Under the pieces are notes generated by a model. It saw only the letters and a list, made by a program, of their open reading frames with translations. It was not told where the DNA came from and searched no databases. 64,000 nt of DNA from Sphingomonas sp. YR710 (lineage in GTDB: Bacteria; Pseudomonadota; Alphaproteobacteria; Sphingomonadales; Sphingomonadaceae): assembly GCF_900101455.1 (NCBI RefSeq), contig NZ_FMZJ01000002.1:186001-250000 (forward strand), read 5' to 3'. The translations under genes were made by a program, and so were the position numbers. Below, in pieces: positions 53,511 to 62,970 of the stretch (positions within the stretch are counted from its first letter, which is position 1; each line of letters begins with the position of its first letter).

Positions 53511-53950
53511 GGGAACTTCTGCAGCGCGAGGCGCGGGTGCTGCGCGCGCTCGAATGGGCGGCGGCGCTGGCCAAGCCGTGCCCGACAAACATCGAGCTGG
53601 CGGATCTCGTTGGCGGTCACGCGACGGCAAGGCGTATATCGCAGATCGTCGGTGACCTGGCCGACGCCGGCTATATCCGGCTGCAGCGTTTTTCGGCGAG
53701 CCGCGTCGTGACGATCGTCGCCACCGGCAAGTCCACCGCGCCGATCGCGGGCACGCCGCATTGGTCGACCGATGGCGGGAAATGGCCACCCGGCCGATCC
53801 GTCGCACCGGTTCACCGCCATGTGCCTCCGCCATCCGACATCGATGGGCGGCCGCGTGTCAACCGCGATCCCTGCCCGCGCTGCGGCGTGCGGCGCGATG
53901 CGGTGCCGGGCTGCGGGCACGGCTATGTAGGGGAGAGACTGACATGCTGA
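53507..53950 (+). CDS. Winged-helix protein with C-terminal zinc ribbon
   Basis: A 147-residue protein with a winged helix (about 1-75: ARVLRALEWAAAL, PTNIELADLVG, ARRISQIVGDLADAGYIRL, then RVVTIVATGKS) and a C-terminal CPRCGVRRDAVPGCGHG zinc ribbon. The winged helix resembles that of the gene at 47324-47950. It overlaps the SSB gene. It is probably a DNA-binding regulator or replication accessory. Confidence 0.7.
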   Translation: MRELLQREARVLRALEWAAALAKPCPTNIELADLVGGHATARRISQIVGDLADAGYIRLQRFSASRVVTIVATGKSTAPIAGTPHWSTDGGKWPPGRSVAPVHRHVPPPSDIDGRPRVNRDPCPRCGVRRDAVPGCGHGYVGERLTC

Positions 53951-54381
53951 CCAACCATGTTCGCCTGATGGGATGCCTCGGCCAGGACGCGACCGTGCGC
54001 AGTTTCCAGCATGGCGGCGAGATGGTGGCGCTCAACGTCGCCACCACCGATCGATGGACCGACAAGGCGACCGGCGAGCGCAAGGAACATACCGACTGGC
54101 ACAAGGTATCGATCCTGACGCCCAACGACGTCCGCCGCGCGAAGGATCTGCGCAAGGGCGACTGGATCGAGGTCGACGGGAAGCTGGCCACGCGATCCTA
54201 TGAGAAGACCGGTGTCCGGCATTTCGTGACCGAAGTCGTCGTGCGCGGCCCCGGCCACCGGCTGCTCGTGCTGCCCCGGCCCAAGCCGCGGCCTGATGAT
54301 GGCTATGGCGAGCGCCCGCCCGAATTCGGGAAAGAGCCGGCCGGCGGGCAAACCGATCCGGATGACGACGTGCCGTTCTGA
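53944..54381 (+). CDS. ssb: Phage single-stranded DNA-binding protein
   Basis: A 145-residue SSB with one OB fold (VRLMGCLGQDATVRSF, ALNVATTDRW, TDWHKVSIL, KGDWIEVDGKLATRSY) and the acidic C-terminal tip DDDVPF that docks partner proteins. It serves phage replication with the primase-helicase gene downstream. It starts inside the end of the upstream gene (seven-base overlap). Confidence 0.93.
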   Translation: MLTNHVRLMGCLGQDATVRSFQHGGEMVALNVATTDRWTDKATGERKEHTDWHKVSILTPNDVRRAKDLRKGDWIEVDGKLATRSYEKTGVRHFVTEVVVRGPGHRLLVLPRPKPRPDDGYGERPPEFGKEPAGGQTDPDDDVPF

Positions 54382-54449
54382 TCGCCCCTCATGACCCGCT
54401 GGCAGGCCGGGAAAGCCTGATGATCGTCTAGGGGTGGAAAGTTGCCAGA

Positions 54450-57275
54450 ATGACTGTTCACAATCTCCCGTCGCCGATGTGCACGGCGGCGCTGCAATAT
54501 GCGCGCCGCGGATGGAAGGTGTTTCCGTGCCGGCCGGAGGACGACAGCTACATCAACAATAAGGATGAACGCGTCCTGCTGTCGGCGAAATCGCCGTTCG
54601 TCGGTCACGGTGTCAAGGATGCGACAACCGATGAAGAGGTGATCAAGGGTTGGTGGCGGCGCTGGCCGAACGCGATGATCGGGCTGGCGATGGGCGGCGA
54701 TGGGCTGTTCGTGCTCGATTTCGATCCGCGCTACGACGAAGAGACCGGCGAGGAATTCACGCTCGAATCGCTCAAGGCCGAGCTGGAAGCGATCATGGGC
54801 TGCGAGCTGCCGACGTCGCTGGCCGCGCGCACGCCGTCCGGGGGCGTGCACGTCTATCTAACGCAGCCGAAGGATGCCGGCGAGCGATTGCGTAACCGGG
54901 TCGGCACGAAAAAGAGCAACCTGCCGCAGCATGTCGATGTCAGAGCGGAAGGCGGTTATGTCATCCTGCCGCCGAGCCGGTGCCTGGGCGGTGCCGAAAG
55001 CGGCGCGGCCGAGGGGCAATATCGCTGGCTGCGCGGAAAGGCCGATGCCCCGGTCGCCGATGCCCCGGCCGCTGTCGTCGAGCTGTGCCGTACCAGGGCG
55101 AAGGCAGAGCCTGCGGCGCCGCGACCGTCGCCAGCGCGCGCCAATGTGCCCCGGCCGGCCAATGTCGACGATCAGATGCTCGACGAGCTGCGCAAATATG
55201 CAATGCGCGGGCTCGATGGCGAATGCCAGGCGGTGCGCGGCTTCAGGGGTGCCGGCCGGAATTCGCAGCTCAACGAAAGCGCGCTGAAAGTCGCCTCGTT
55301 GGTTGCCGCCGGCGTGCTCGACGAGGCGATCGCGCGTGCATCGATCGAGGCCGCGGCCCGCGACAATCCCGGCCGGGACGATGAAAGCGCGCTGCTCGCC
55401 ACCATCGCGAGCGGATGGACCGCCGGCATCAATCAACCTCGTGATCTCGGAGAGATCACGGCATCAATTCGTGACCGCCTTTCGCGCCGCTCCGCTCCCC
55501 GGATGGGGGCTTCGCCGCCGCATCCTCCCGCGCCCGCGCGCGCCGCCGCCCCGCGCCCCGATCACGACAATGATGGCTGGCCATCCTCCCAAGGGGGAGG
55601 CAGCGGGCCGGGTTTTCAGAAGCGGGGGCCGGGGGGAGACGACGATTTGCGGTTGACGCGGGAATGCGCGTTCCTGCCGCAGACCGATCTCGGCAATCTT
55701 GAACGCTTTCTGAAGCGCTATGGCCGGGACTTCATCTATGTCGAGGCGTGGGGCTGGCTGGCATGGGACGGCCGGCGCTGGAGCCGAGAAATGGCGCTGG
55801 CGGCGCTCGGCCGGGCCATTCAGGACACGATGCGCGCGATCCAGGAGGAAGCGAAGCTGATCGCCGAAAGCGGCATCGCGCCCGAGCCTCTGGAAATGTG
55901 GGATGCGGCGCAAAAGGCCGCGCACAAGCTGGAGCATGCCGGCAAGCTTGATCGAGTGATAAGCATGAAGCGCGGCGTCATCACCCTGCTGTCCGATACG
56001 ATCGCAAAGTGGGGCCGAACGTCAGAGGGAGCGGGGCACATCAAGTGCATCGCGGGAATGGCCGAAGCGCGGCTTTCGCGCGGCGTGGCTGATTTCGACA
56101 CCGATCCGCTGCTCGTCTGCGTGGGCAACGGCACGCTGATCTTCACGCGGGGCGACGGCACGACAAAGGCGAGCGTCGTCCTCGGCCCGCACCGGCGCGC
56201 CGATCTGATGACGCGGATGGCAACGGCGGATTATCGACCCGAGGCGACGTGCCCGGCGTACGATGCCTTTCTTGAGCGGGTCCAGCCCGATGCCGCGATG
56301 CGCGATTTCCTCGACATATGGGCCGGCTATAACAGCCTCGGCGACGCATCCGCGCAGAAGATGGCGATCTTCTTCGGAGAGGGCGCGAACGGCAAGGGTG
56401 TGTGGATCAACACGAAGCGCGCAATCCTCGGTGACTATGCCTGGGCGGCATCGATCAACAGCTTCATGGATAACGATCGGCAGAATCGCGGGTCGGAGGC
56501 CACGCCCGATCTGGCGGCGCTCGCCGGCCGTCGCATGGTCACAGCTAACGAGGCCAAGGAAGGATCGAAGTTCGACGACGGCCTGGTCAAGGAGCTTACC
56601 AGCGACGAGCCGAAGGGCGGCGTACGTGAGCTGCTGAAAGCGCCGTTCGAGCTGCAGATCACCTTCAAGAACACCGTCATCTGCAACAACACTCCGCGGA
56701 TCGGCACCGATCACGGCATCCGGCGCCGCATTCAGATAGTGCCGTGGACCGTCATCATTCCCGGCGACGAACAAGATCCTCGGTTGAAATCGCGCCTGAT
56801 GGAGGAAGCCAGCGGCATCCTCAACCGGATGGTGCGCGGTGCGCTAGCCTTCCTCGACAGCGGGCTGCCGGAGCCCGAGGCGATCCGGGAAGCGACCGAT
56901 AAATATCTCGACGAGAATGACATCCTCGGCCGCTTCCTGACGCTGTGCATCGAGCGATCGGACGGTGCGACGATCGGCGCGTCGGCGCTGCACGAGCTGT
57001 TCGCCGCGTGGCAGACGTGGGCGCAACTGCTGCCTGCGGCCGGCAAGCCGTGGTCGCCGAAATATCTGGCGCAACAGATGGAGAAGAAGCGCTTCCACAA
57101 GCGCAAGTCCAGTTCGATGGTGTGGGATGGCATCGTCGCGCTGTATGAGCCCACGCACTTCCTCGACAGCGCTGGCAAGCCGGTTGTGAGCGAATTGCCG
57201 CCGCCGCGCCGCGTCAACGTCCCCCGCGCCCCCGATACCGATGACGGCTTCTATCCGTTCGATCTGCCGCCATGA
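54450..57275 (+). CDS. Bifunctional primase-polymerase and SF3 helicase
   Basis: A 941-residue replication protein. Residues about 8-205 are an archaeo-eukaryotic-type prim-pol domain (GWKVFPCRPEDD, LDFDPRYDEETG with catalytic Asp pair, RTPSGGVHVYL). A middle linker is proline-rich (about 340-390). Residues about 460-780 are the D5_N/SF3 helicase (Walker A GEGANGKGV, ATPDLAALAGRRMVTANE, VRELLKAPFELQITFKN, NNTPRIGTDHGIRRR). C-terminal winged helix follows. It opens and primes the phage origin. Confidence 0.93.
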   Translation: MTVHNLPSPMCTAALQYARRGWKVFPCRPEDDSYINNKDERVLLSAKSPFVGHGVKDATTDEEVIKGWWRRWPNAMIGLAMGGDGLFVLDFDPRYDEETGEEFTLESLKAELEAIMGCELPTSLAARTPSGGVHVYLTQPKDAGERLRNRVGTKKSNLPQHVDVRAEGGYVILPPSRCLGGAESGAAEGQYRWLRGKADAPVADAPAAVVELCRTRAKAEPAAPRPSPARANVPRPANVDDQMLDELRKYAMRGLDGECQAVRGFRGAGRNSQLNESALKVASLVAAGVLDEAIARASIEAAARDNPGRDDESALLATIASGWTAGINQPRDLGEITASIRDRLSRRSAPRMGASPPHPPAPARAAAPRPDHDNDGWPSSQGGGSGPGFQKRGPGGDDDLRLTRECAFLPQTDLGNLERFLKRYGRDFIYVEAWGWLAWDGRRWSREMALAALGRAIQDTMRAIQEEAKLIAESGIAPEPLEMWDAAQKAAHKLEHAGKLDRVISMKRGVITLLSDTIAKWGRTSEGAGHIKCIAGMAEARLSRGVADFDTDPLLVCVGNGTLIFTRGDGTTKASVVLGPHRRADLMTRMATADYRPEATCPAYDAFLERVQPDAAMRDFLDIWAGYNSLGDASAQKMAIFFGEGANGKGVWINTKRAILGDYAWAASINSFMDNDRQNRGSEATPDLAALAGRRMVTANEAKEGSKFDDGLVKELTSDEPKGGVRELLKAPFELQITFKNTVICNNTPRIGTDHGIRRRIQIVPWTVIIPGDEQDPRLKSRLMEEASGILNRMVRGALAFLDSGLPEPEAIREATDKYLDENDILGRFLTLCIERSDGATIGASALHELFAAWQTWAQLLPAAGKPWSPKYLAQQMEKKRFHKRKSSSMVWDGIVALYEPTHFLDSAGKPVVSELPPPRRVNVPRAPDTDDGFYPFDLPP

Positions 57276-57483
57276 TCCCAACTTCCCGGCGGCGGGAGCT
57301 TCACGCATCACGCTAAACGATTGAAAAGGCGTCATTCGGGAGCTTGTGGGAGTTTGGGAGCCATTTCGCGGGTTGTCTTCCTAATGTGGGCGCAGGCGCA
57401 CGCACGAAACAACCCCAATATTCGCTCCCATGATCCCTGATACATCCTAATCCACTGATAATACTTATTTATATCCTCCCATT
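57276..57483. promoter_or_regulatory. AT-rich regulatory gap with GGGAG/CTCCC repeats
   Basis: This 208-base gap separates early and late genes. GGGAG occurs as three direct copies (57338, 57348, 57356) and the inverse CTCCC three times downstream (57425-57429, 57476-57480, 57488-57492). An AT-rich run (AATACTTATTTATAT near 57459) precedes the next gene. It probably contains the late promoter or a replication-related site. Confidence 0.5.
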
Positions 57484-57972
57484 ATGGCTCCCTTTGACGG
57501 GACCGTGGGACCGAACCGGGATGATTGGGCAATGGTAGAGTTCTGGACCTTCGACATGGTGCAGGAACGCCTTGTGGAGGCGATGGAGGTGTTGCTGCGC
57601 GGCGCCGATCGCGAACGGGCGTGGTTGGAAACGGCCACCATGTCGCTGTGGCGGCAGGCCGCCCGCGATGACACCGAGACGGCCGAAGACGACAAGCCGA
57701 TCGTCACCTGCCGGCACACCCGCCTGCAGGTCGCGATGGCAGAGGAGGCGCTGGCGTGGGTGGACAAGGCCGTGGCCACCGGGCCGACGCGGCACGTGCT
57801 CGGCCTCGGCCTGGTGCAGCTTGCGCGCGGCGATCGGCAGCGGATCGAATGGACGCGGGTGTGGCGGGCGATGGGCGGGCAGGCCGGTGGATGGACGACT
57901 GACGGCCTGCGCATGCGGTACAGCCGGGCGATCACAGCCATCGCGGTCCAACTTAACCGAACGAAATCATAG
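57484..57972 (+). CDS. DUF6362-like phage protein
   Basis: A 162-residue protein. The pattern VQERLVEAMEVLLR, MAEEALAWVDKA, RIEWTRVWRAMG and LRMRYSRAITAIAVQLN resembles DUF6362 proteins of alphaproteobacterial phages, which have a helix-turn-helix-like C terminus and may regulate late genes. An ATG at 57532 is an alternative start. The family match is by eye. Confidence 0.6.
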   Translation: MAPFDGTVGPNRDDWAMVEFWTFDMVQERLVEAMEVLLRGADRERAWLETATMSLWRQAARDDTETAEDDKPIVTCRHTRLQVAMAEEALAWVDKAVATGPTRHVLGLGLVQLARGDRQRIEWTRVWRAMGGQAGGWTTDGLRMRYSRAITAIAVQLNRTKS

Positions 57973-58108
57973 GGTTCACCTGTCAATCCCGATAATCTGC
58001 ACGCCTGAAAATATAGCATGTTCGTTTGAGGCCTGATCTGGGTGTATTCCAATCTACGTTCGGGAACCCGTCTGGCACGGCTACCGGGCATCCTCTCCTC
58101 TGAAACCT

Positions 58109-58147
58109 CACCGCGCCCGCATCGATCCCTTCGGTGCGGGCGCGGTG
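58109..58147. other. Perfect 13-base-pair hairpin before the packaging genes
   Basis: CACCGCGCCCGCA (58109-58121) pairs perfectly with TGCGGGCGCGGTG (58135-58147), with a 13-base loop. No T-tract follows. It lies between the DUF6362-like gene and the HNH gene and may be a terminator-like or packaging-region structure. Confidence 0.6.
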
Positions 58148-58165
58148 CGTTGTGGGCCATGTGCG

Positions 58166-58516
58166 ATGGGCAAGCTGTCGACCATGAAGCCCGCGATCGG
58201 CAAGGCGCCGCCCTCGATAGGATGGGCGCCGGCCGACAAGGTGGAGCGGGAACGCTATCGCAACGCGCAGCCGTGGCGCGCTTGGTATCACACGGCGCGC
58301 TGGAAGGCGCTGCGCATCGTCATCTTCGTGCGCGACGGCTTCCGGTGCCAGTGGCCTGGCTGCGGCGTGATCGAACATCGCACGTCCAAGCTGGTCGCTG
58401 ACCATCGCAAGGCGCACCGCGGCGACGAACGCCTGTTCTGGGACGAAGGCAACCTGCAGACCCTCTGCAAGCCCTGCCACGACAGCCGCAAGCAGCGCGA
58501 GGAGGCCGGCAGGTAG
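58166..58516 (+). CDS. HNH endonuclease of the packaging module
   Basis: A 116-residue HNH nuclease with CQWPGC, VADHRKAHRG (the His-containing strand), NLQTLCKPCHDSRKQ (Asn, second Cys pair and final His). HNH proteins next to terminase are needed for cos cleavage in HK97-like phages. An ATG at 58184 is an alternative start. Confidence 0.88.
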   Translation: MGKLSTMKPAIGKAPPSIGWAPADKVERERYRNAQPWRAWYHTARWKALRIVIFVRDGFRCQWPGCGVIEHRTSKLVADHRKAHRGDERLFWDEGNLQTLCKPCHDSRKQREEAGR

Positions 58517-58547
58517 CCGTCCGCCCGTCCACGCATCGCGAACCGGC

Positions 58548-58573
58548 AGGCCCCGGGGGGTGGGTCAAAGTCT
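58548..58573 (+). other. Candidate cos packaging sequence
   Basis: The string GGCCCCGGGGGGTGGGTCAA (then AGTCTG) lies between the HNH gene and the small terminase gene. A run of G followed by TCAAA is typical of cos regions in phages with an HNH-terminase module. The call rests on position and sequence likeness, not on known ends. Confidence 0.4.
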
Positions 58574-58624
58574 GCGGCCCCCTGCCGCCCACACCGCTAT
58601 GGGTCTCATCTGGAGATTTTTTTC

Positions 58625-59095
58625 TTGGCCGACGTGATTTTGGACCTGCTCGGGGACCCGATCCCGCCGGAGCATGTCGGTCGCGGTCGACCGCCGCACG
58701 TACCGACTGAGAAAAACCGCATGAAAATCATGCTGTTACTCGCGCTCGGCAACACGGAGGATGATGTCGCCGCAGCGATTGGGATCACGGCCAAGACGCT
58801 GCGGAAGCATTATTCCCGCCAGCTCAAAGAGCGGGCCTCGGCCCGGCTCCGGCTTGACGGCGAGCTGCTCGCCTCGCTGGCCGCGGCGGCGGCAAAGGAA
58901 AATGTCGGCGCGATCAAGGAACTCTACAAGCGGCTCGACAAGCACGAGATGGTGCAGCTTGCGGACAAGGTCGCCGATCGCGGTCGCGCCGTTGCCCCAC
59001 CGCCCAAGCTGGGCAAGAAAGAGGAGGCTCGGATCACCGCCGGTAACGTCACCGGCAAGTTTGCACCGCCACCGGCGCCGCGGTTGATCAACTGA
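58625..59095 (+). CDS. terS: Terminase small subunit
   Basis: A 156-residue protein with an N-terminal DNA-binding helix-turn-helix ([25 protein letters not shown]) and a helical middle ([21 protein letters not shown]), features of small terminase subunits that recognise the packaging site. The start is TTG at 58625. The stop overlaps the large subunit start. Confidence 0.85.
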   Translation: MADVILDLLGDPIPPEHVGRGRPPHVPTEKNRMKIMLLLALGNTEDDVAAAIGITAKTLRKHYSRQLKERASARLRLDGELLASLAAAAAKENVGAIKELYKRLDKHEMVQLADKVADRGRAVAPPPKLGKKEEARITAGNVTGKFAPPPAPRLIN

Positions 59096-60762
59096 TGGAA
59101 TGGTCGACGGCCTGCCCCGATTGGGAAGCCCGCATCGTCCAGCGCCGCTCGCTGGTGCCGTGCGATCCGCTGTTCCCGAACGAGGCCGAGGCGGCGCTCG
59201 CGGTATTCAAGTCGCTGCGCATTGTCGATCTGCCCGGCATGCCGACGTTCGGCGAGGCATGTGACGAATGGGTTTTCGAATTCGTCGCGGTCATCTTCGG
59301 CGCATATGATTCCGAAGCGGCCCGCCGCCTGATCACCGAATTCTTCCTGCTGATCAGCAAGAAGAACGGCAAGTCGACGATCGCCGCCGGCATCATGGTC
59401 ACGGCTTTGATCCGCAACTGGCGGCATTATGCCGAGCTGCTTCTGCTCGCGCCGACGATCGAGATTGCCAACAACGCGTTCGGCCCGGCAGCCGGGATGG
59501 TGCGCGTCGATCCCGAGCTTAACGAACTGCTGCACATCATCGATAATCAGCGGATCATCCGGCATCGCGTAACGCACGCCGAACTGAAGATCGTGTCCGC
59601 CAGCAACGATGTCGTTTCGGGCAAGAAGGCCGCCTTCGTGCTGGTCGATGAACTTTGGCTGTTCGGCAAGCGCGCCGATGCAGCGGCGATGATCGGCGAG
59701 GCGACTGGCGGGCTGGTCTCGCGACTGGAAGGGTTCGTGATCTTCCTGTCGACGCATAGCGACGAAACGCCGGCCGGAATCTTCAAGGCGAAGCTCGCCC
59801 AATATCGTGCGATCCGGGACGGACGCGTGATCGATCCCCGCCGGCTCGGCGTCTTGTACGAATGGCCGACGGCGATGATCGAGGCCGAGGAATATCTCCG
59901 GCCATCCAATTTCTATGTGACGAACCCGAGCCTCGGCCGCGGCGTCGATGCTGACTGGATCGAGGACAAGCTCCGCGAGGCACAGTCGACCGGGCAGGGC
60001 GAGCTGCAGGTGTTTCTCGCAAAACACCTCAATGTCGAGATCGGCCTGCGCCTGGCGCGCGATCGCTGGCGCGGGGCCGATTATTGGGAGCGTCAGGGCG
60101 ATCCTTCGATCACCTTCGACAGTATGCTCGAACGCTGCGAGGTGATCGTGGCGGGTGTCGATGGTGGCGGGCTCGACGATCTGGAGGCGCTCGCGCTGGT
60201 CGGCCGTTGCAAGGTGACGCGGGACTGGCTGGTGTGGTGTCACGCCTGGGTGCAGCGCGACGTGCTCGATCTGCGCAAGGAAATCGCCCCGCGCCTGCTC
60301 GATTTCGAACGCGAAGGCACGCTGACGATCTGCGACGACGCCACTGCCGATATCATCGGGGTCGCGAACTATATCGAGCAGGTGCGCGACGCGGGCCTGC
60401 TGCCAGAAAAATACGGCGTAGGCCTCGATCCGGTCGGCGTCATCGCCCTGGTCGAGGAATTGGCGGCGCGCGGCATCGATGGCGAGCAGGTTGTTGCGGT
60501 CAATCAGGGTTATCGGCTCTCGGGCGCGATCTGGGGCTCGGAACGCAAGTTGAAAGACAGAACGATGTGGCACGCCGCGCAAGCGCTGATGGCGTGGTGC
60601 GTCGGCAACGCCAAGGTCGAACAGAAGGGCAACGCCGTGCTGATCACGAAACAGGCATCGGGCAAAGCGAAGATCGACCCCTTGATGGCGAAATTGAACG
60701 CGGTCTCGCTGATGAGCCGCAACCCGGAAAGTTCAGGCAAATCCTTTTGGGAGGCAGCATGA
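59095..60762 (+). CDS. terL: Terminase large subunit
   Basis: A 555-residue packaging motor. The ATPase has Walker A SKKNGKST (88-95), Walker [11 protein letters not shown] (about 182-191) and the coupling motif STHSDE. The C-terminal nuclease has acidic residues in GVDGGGLDD and CDDATADI. It belongs to the HK97-like terminase_1 group. It overlaps the small membrane protein gene by four bases. Confidence 0.95.
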   Translation: MEWSTACPDWEARIVQRRSLVPCDPLFPNEAEAALAVFKSLRIVDLPGMPTFGEACDEWVFEFVAVIFGAYDSEAARRLITEFFLLISKKNGKSTIAAGIMVTALIRNWRHYAELLLLAPTIEIANNAFGPAAGMVRVDPELNELLHIIDNQRIIRHRVTHAELKIVSASNDVVSGKKAAFVLVDELWLFGKRADAAAMIGEATGGLVSRLEGFVIFLSTHSDETPAGIFKAKLAQYRAIRDGRVIDPRRLGVLYEWPTAMIEAEEYLRPSNFYVTNPSLGRGVDADWIEDKLREAQSTGQGELQVFLAKHLNVEIGLRLARDRWRGADYWERQGDPSITFDSMLERCEVIVAGVDGGGLDDLEALALVGRCKVTRDWLVWCHAWVQRDVLDLRKEIAPRLLDFEREGTLTICDDATADIIGVANYIEQVRDAGLLPEKYGVGLDPVGVIALVEELAARGIDGEQVVAVNQGYRLSGAIWGSERKLKDRTMWHAAQALMAWCVGNAKVEQKGNAVLITKQASGKAKIDPLMAKLNAVSLMSRNPESSGKSFWEAA

Positions 60763-60932
60763 TCCGCAAGACTGTCGCCTTCCTGCGTCGGAACGGAACG
60801 GTGATCGCGCGCGATCTCGTCGGCCTCGCGGGTGTCATGATGATATCCGGCGGCGCGGCTGCGATCTATGAGCCTGCGGGCTGGATCGTCGGCGGCGCAA
60901 TGCTGCTCGCCGCGGCCTGGCGCCTGTCGTGA
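60759..60932 (+). CDS. Micro-membrane protein between terminase and portal
   Basis: A 57-residue protein with a basic head ([13 protein letters not shown]) and two hydrophobic segments (about 20-36 and 40-54). It overlaps terL and the portal gene by four bases on each side, so the head operon translates through it. Small membrane proteins at this place are known in some HK97-like phages; role unknown. Confidence 0.75.
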   Translation: MIRKTVAFLRRNGTVIARDLVGLAGVMMISGGAAAIYEPAGWIVGGAMLLAAAWRLS

Positions 60933-62164
60933 GGGGCCTGTTCGCCTCGCTGGCTGCGCCATCTGCGAAGGATGCGCGCCCGCTCGACATGCTGCCCGGC
61001 TTCCTGATGGGGCCGGACAGCAAATCCGGCGTGACGGTCACCTTCACGACGGCGCTGCAGGTCGCCGCGGTACTCGCCTGCGTCAAGGTTGTGGCGGAGG
61101 GTGTCGCCCAGTCGCCGTGCAAGCTGATGAAATCGATGCCCACGGGCACGGGGGCCAATCCCGCGCGCGATCATCCGCTGTTCTGGAAGCTCTATCGCCA
61201 GCCCTTCGGCCGCCAGACGGCGTTCGAATTCTGGGAAACGATCGTCATCCACATCATGTTGGCCGGCAACGCCTTCGTGTACATCAACCGCGTCGCCGGC
61301 AGGATCTTCGAACTGATCCTGCTGGAGCCTGGCAAGGTCGTGGTCACCCGCCATGCGGATCTGTCGCTCAGCTATGAGGTGCGCGGGCCGGATGGTGTCG
61401 GCACGCGCACCGTCCCGGCAGAAGATATCTGGCATCTGCGCGGCCCGTCATGGAATGGTTGGATGGGCATGGAGACCGTCCGCCTGGCGCGCGAGGCGAT
61501 CGGCCTCGCCATCGCGCTCGAACAAAGCCATGCCGGCCTGCACAAGAATGGCGCGAAACCCGGCGGCGTCTATTCGATCGAAGGGCCGCTGACCGATCCG
61601 CAGCACGCGCAGCTGACCGAATGGCTCAAGAAATTTGCGGCGTCCGACAGCGGCACACCGATGATCCTCGATCGCGGCGCCAAATGGCTGTCGCAGCAGA
61701 TGACCGGCGTGGATGCGCAGCATCTCGAAACGCGCCGCTTCCAGATCGAGGAGGTCTGCCGTCTTTTCCGCGTCATGCCGATCATGGTTGGCCTGTCCGA
61801 AAAAACGGCGACCTATGCCAGCTCGGAACAGATGTTCCTGGCGCACGTGATCCACACATTGCTGCCCTGGGTGACCCGGATCGAGCAGTCGGTTGAGGTC
61901 AGCCTGCTGACCGACAAGGAACAGGCCGAAGGCTATTTCCTGAAATTCAACCTCTCGGGCATGATGCGCGGCGATTACAAGTCGCGACAGGAAGGCCTGC
62001 AGATCCAGCGCCGCAACGGCATCATCAATGCCGACGAATGGCGCGACCTGGAGGATATGAACCCGCGCGCCGATGCAGGCGGCGTCCAATATATCGTCGA
62101 ATCGAACATGGCCATTCAGGATGGCCGCGATCTTGTGCCGACCGCGACCCCGCCGGCCAAATAG
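60929..62164 (+). CDS. HK97-family portal protein
   Basis: A 411-residue portal that forms the dodecameric ring through which DNA enters the head. Family blocks include VLACVKVVAEGVAQSP, HPLFWKLYRQPF, ILLEPGKV, HLRGPSWNGWMG and the late region EEVCRLFRVMPIMVG. The start is a GTG overlapping the previous stop. Confidence 0.93.
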   Translation: MRGLFASLAAPSAKDARPLDMLPGFLMGPDSKSGVTVTFTTALQVAAVLACVKVVAEGVAQSPCKLMKSMPTGTGANPARDHPLFWKLYRQPFGRQTAFEFWETIVIHIMLAGNAFVYINRVAGRIFELILLEPGKVVVTRHADLSLSYEVRGPDGVGTRTVPAEDIWHLRGPSWNGWMGMETVRLAREAIGLAIALEQSHAGLHKNGAKPGGVYSIEGPLTDPQHAQLTEWLKKFAASDSGTPMILDRGAKWLSQQMTGVDAQHLETRRFQIEEVCRLFRVMPIMVGLSEKTATYASSEQMFLAHVIHTLLPWVTRIEQSVEVSLLTDKEQAEGYFLKFNLSGMMRGDYKSRQEGLQIQRRNGIINADEWRDLEDMNPRADAGGVQYIVESNMAIQDGRDLVPTATPPAK

Positions 62165-62168
62165 GAGC

Positions 62169-62954
62169 ATGAGCATGGATCGTCCGCCCGCCGCGCCACC
62201 TTCGGGTGTCGCGAAGCCGCTGGCTGCCCCGCGTTCGGGCATAGGCCGCATCTTCGTGCCGCTGCGCGCGCCCGAGCGGAAGGGCATGGATCGCTTGGCC
62301 TTCGATTGCGAAATCAAGCTGGCGGGCGACGGCGCGGCTGTCGGCACGATCGAGGGCTATGGCTCGGTGTTCGGGCTGATGGACCGCGGCGGCGATATCG
62401 TCGAGCCCGGCGCGTTCAAGGCCTCGCTCGCCGATTGGCGCCGTCGCAAGGCAATGCCGCCGATGCTATGGCATCATGATCCGGCGATGCCGGTCGGCGT
62501 CTGGACCGAAGTTTCGGAGGATGACAAGGGCCTGAAACTCAAGGGCCAGCTTGTCATGGACGTGCCGATGGCTGCCAGCGCGCGCGCGCTGATCGCCGCC
62601 GGCGCAGTCAAGGGCCTATCGATCGGCTTCAACACGATCGAGGATAAGATCGATCGTGCGACCGGCGTCCGTCACCTGAAGAAGGTCGATCTGTGGGAGG
62701 TGTCTTTGGTCACCTTCCCGATGCTGCCGGAAGCCCAGATCAGCAACGTAAAACAGTTCGATCCGCTCGTGCTGCGCGCGATCGAAGCGGACCTGAAATC
62801 CGAATTGAATTTGTCGAACGCTTCCGCCGTGAGGGCGGTCGCGATCTTCAAGAAGCATCTCCGCGAGGGAGGTGGACAGCCCGAGCATGAACCCCGTGAC
62901 GGGGCCAAAGACATGCTCATGTCCCTGCGCAAAGCGGCCGAAGCCCTGCGCTGA
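62169..62954 (+). CDS. HK97-family prohead protease
   Basis: A 261-residue S78-type protease that cleaves scaffold-like delta domains during head maturation. The catalytic His is in LWHHDPAMPVG and the Ser in GLSIGFN. A C-terminal helical tail (from about residue 200) follows the usual end. It precedes the capsid gene with a short gap. Confidence 0.93.
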   Translation: MSMDRPPAAPPSGVAKPLAAPRSGIGRIFVPLRAPERKGMDRLAFDCEIKLAGDGAAVGTIEGYGSVFGLMDRGGDIVEPGAFKASLADWRRRKAMPPMLWHHDPAMPVGVWTEVSEDDKGLKLKGQLVMDVPMAASARALIAAGAVKGLSIGFNTIEDKIDRATGVRHLKKVDLWEVSLVTFPMLPEAQISNVKQFDPLVLRAIEADLKSELNLSNASAVRAVAIFKKHLREGGGQPEHEPRDGAKDMLMSLRKAAEALR

Positions 62955-62970
62955 AACGGAGATTATTGCC

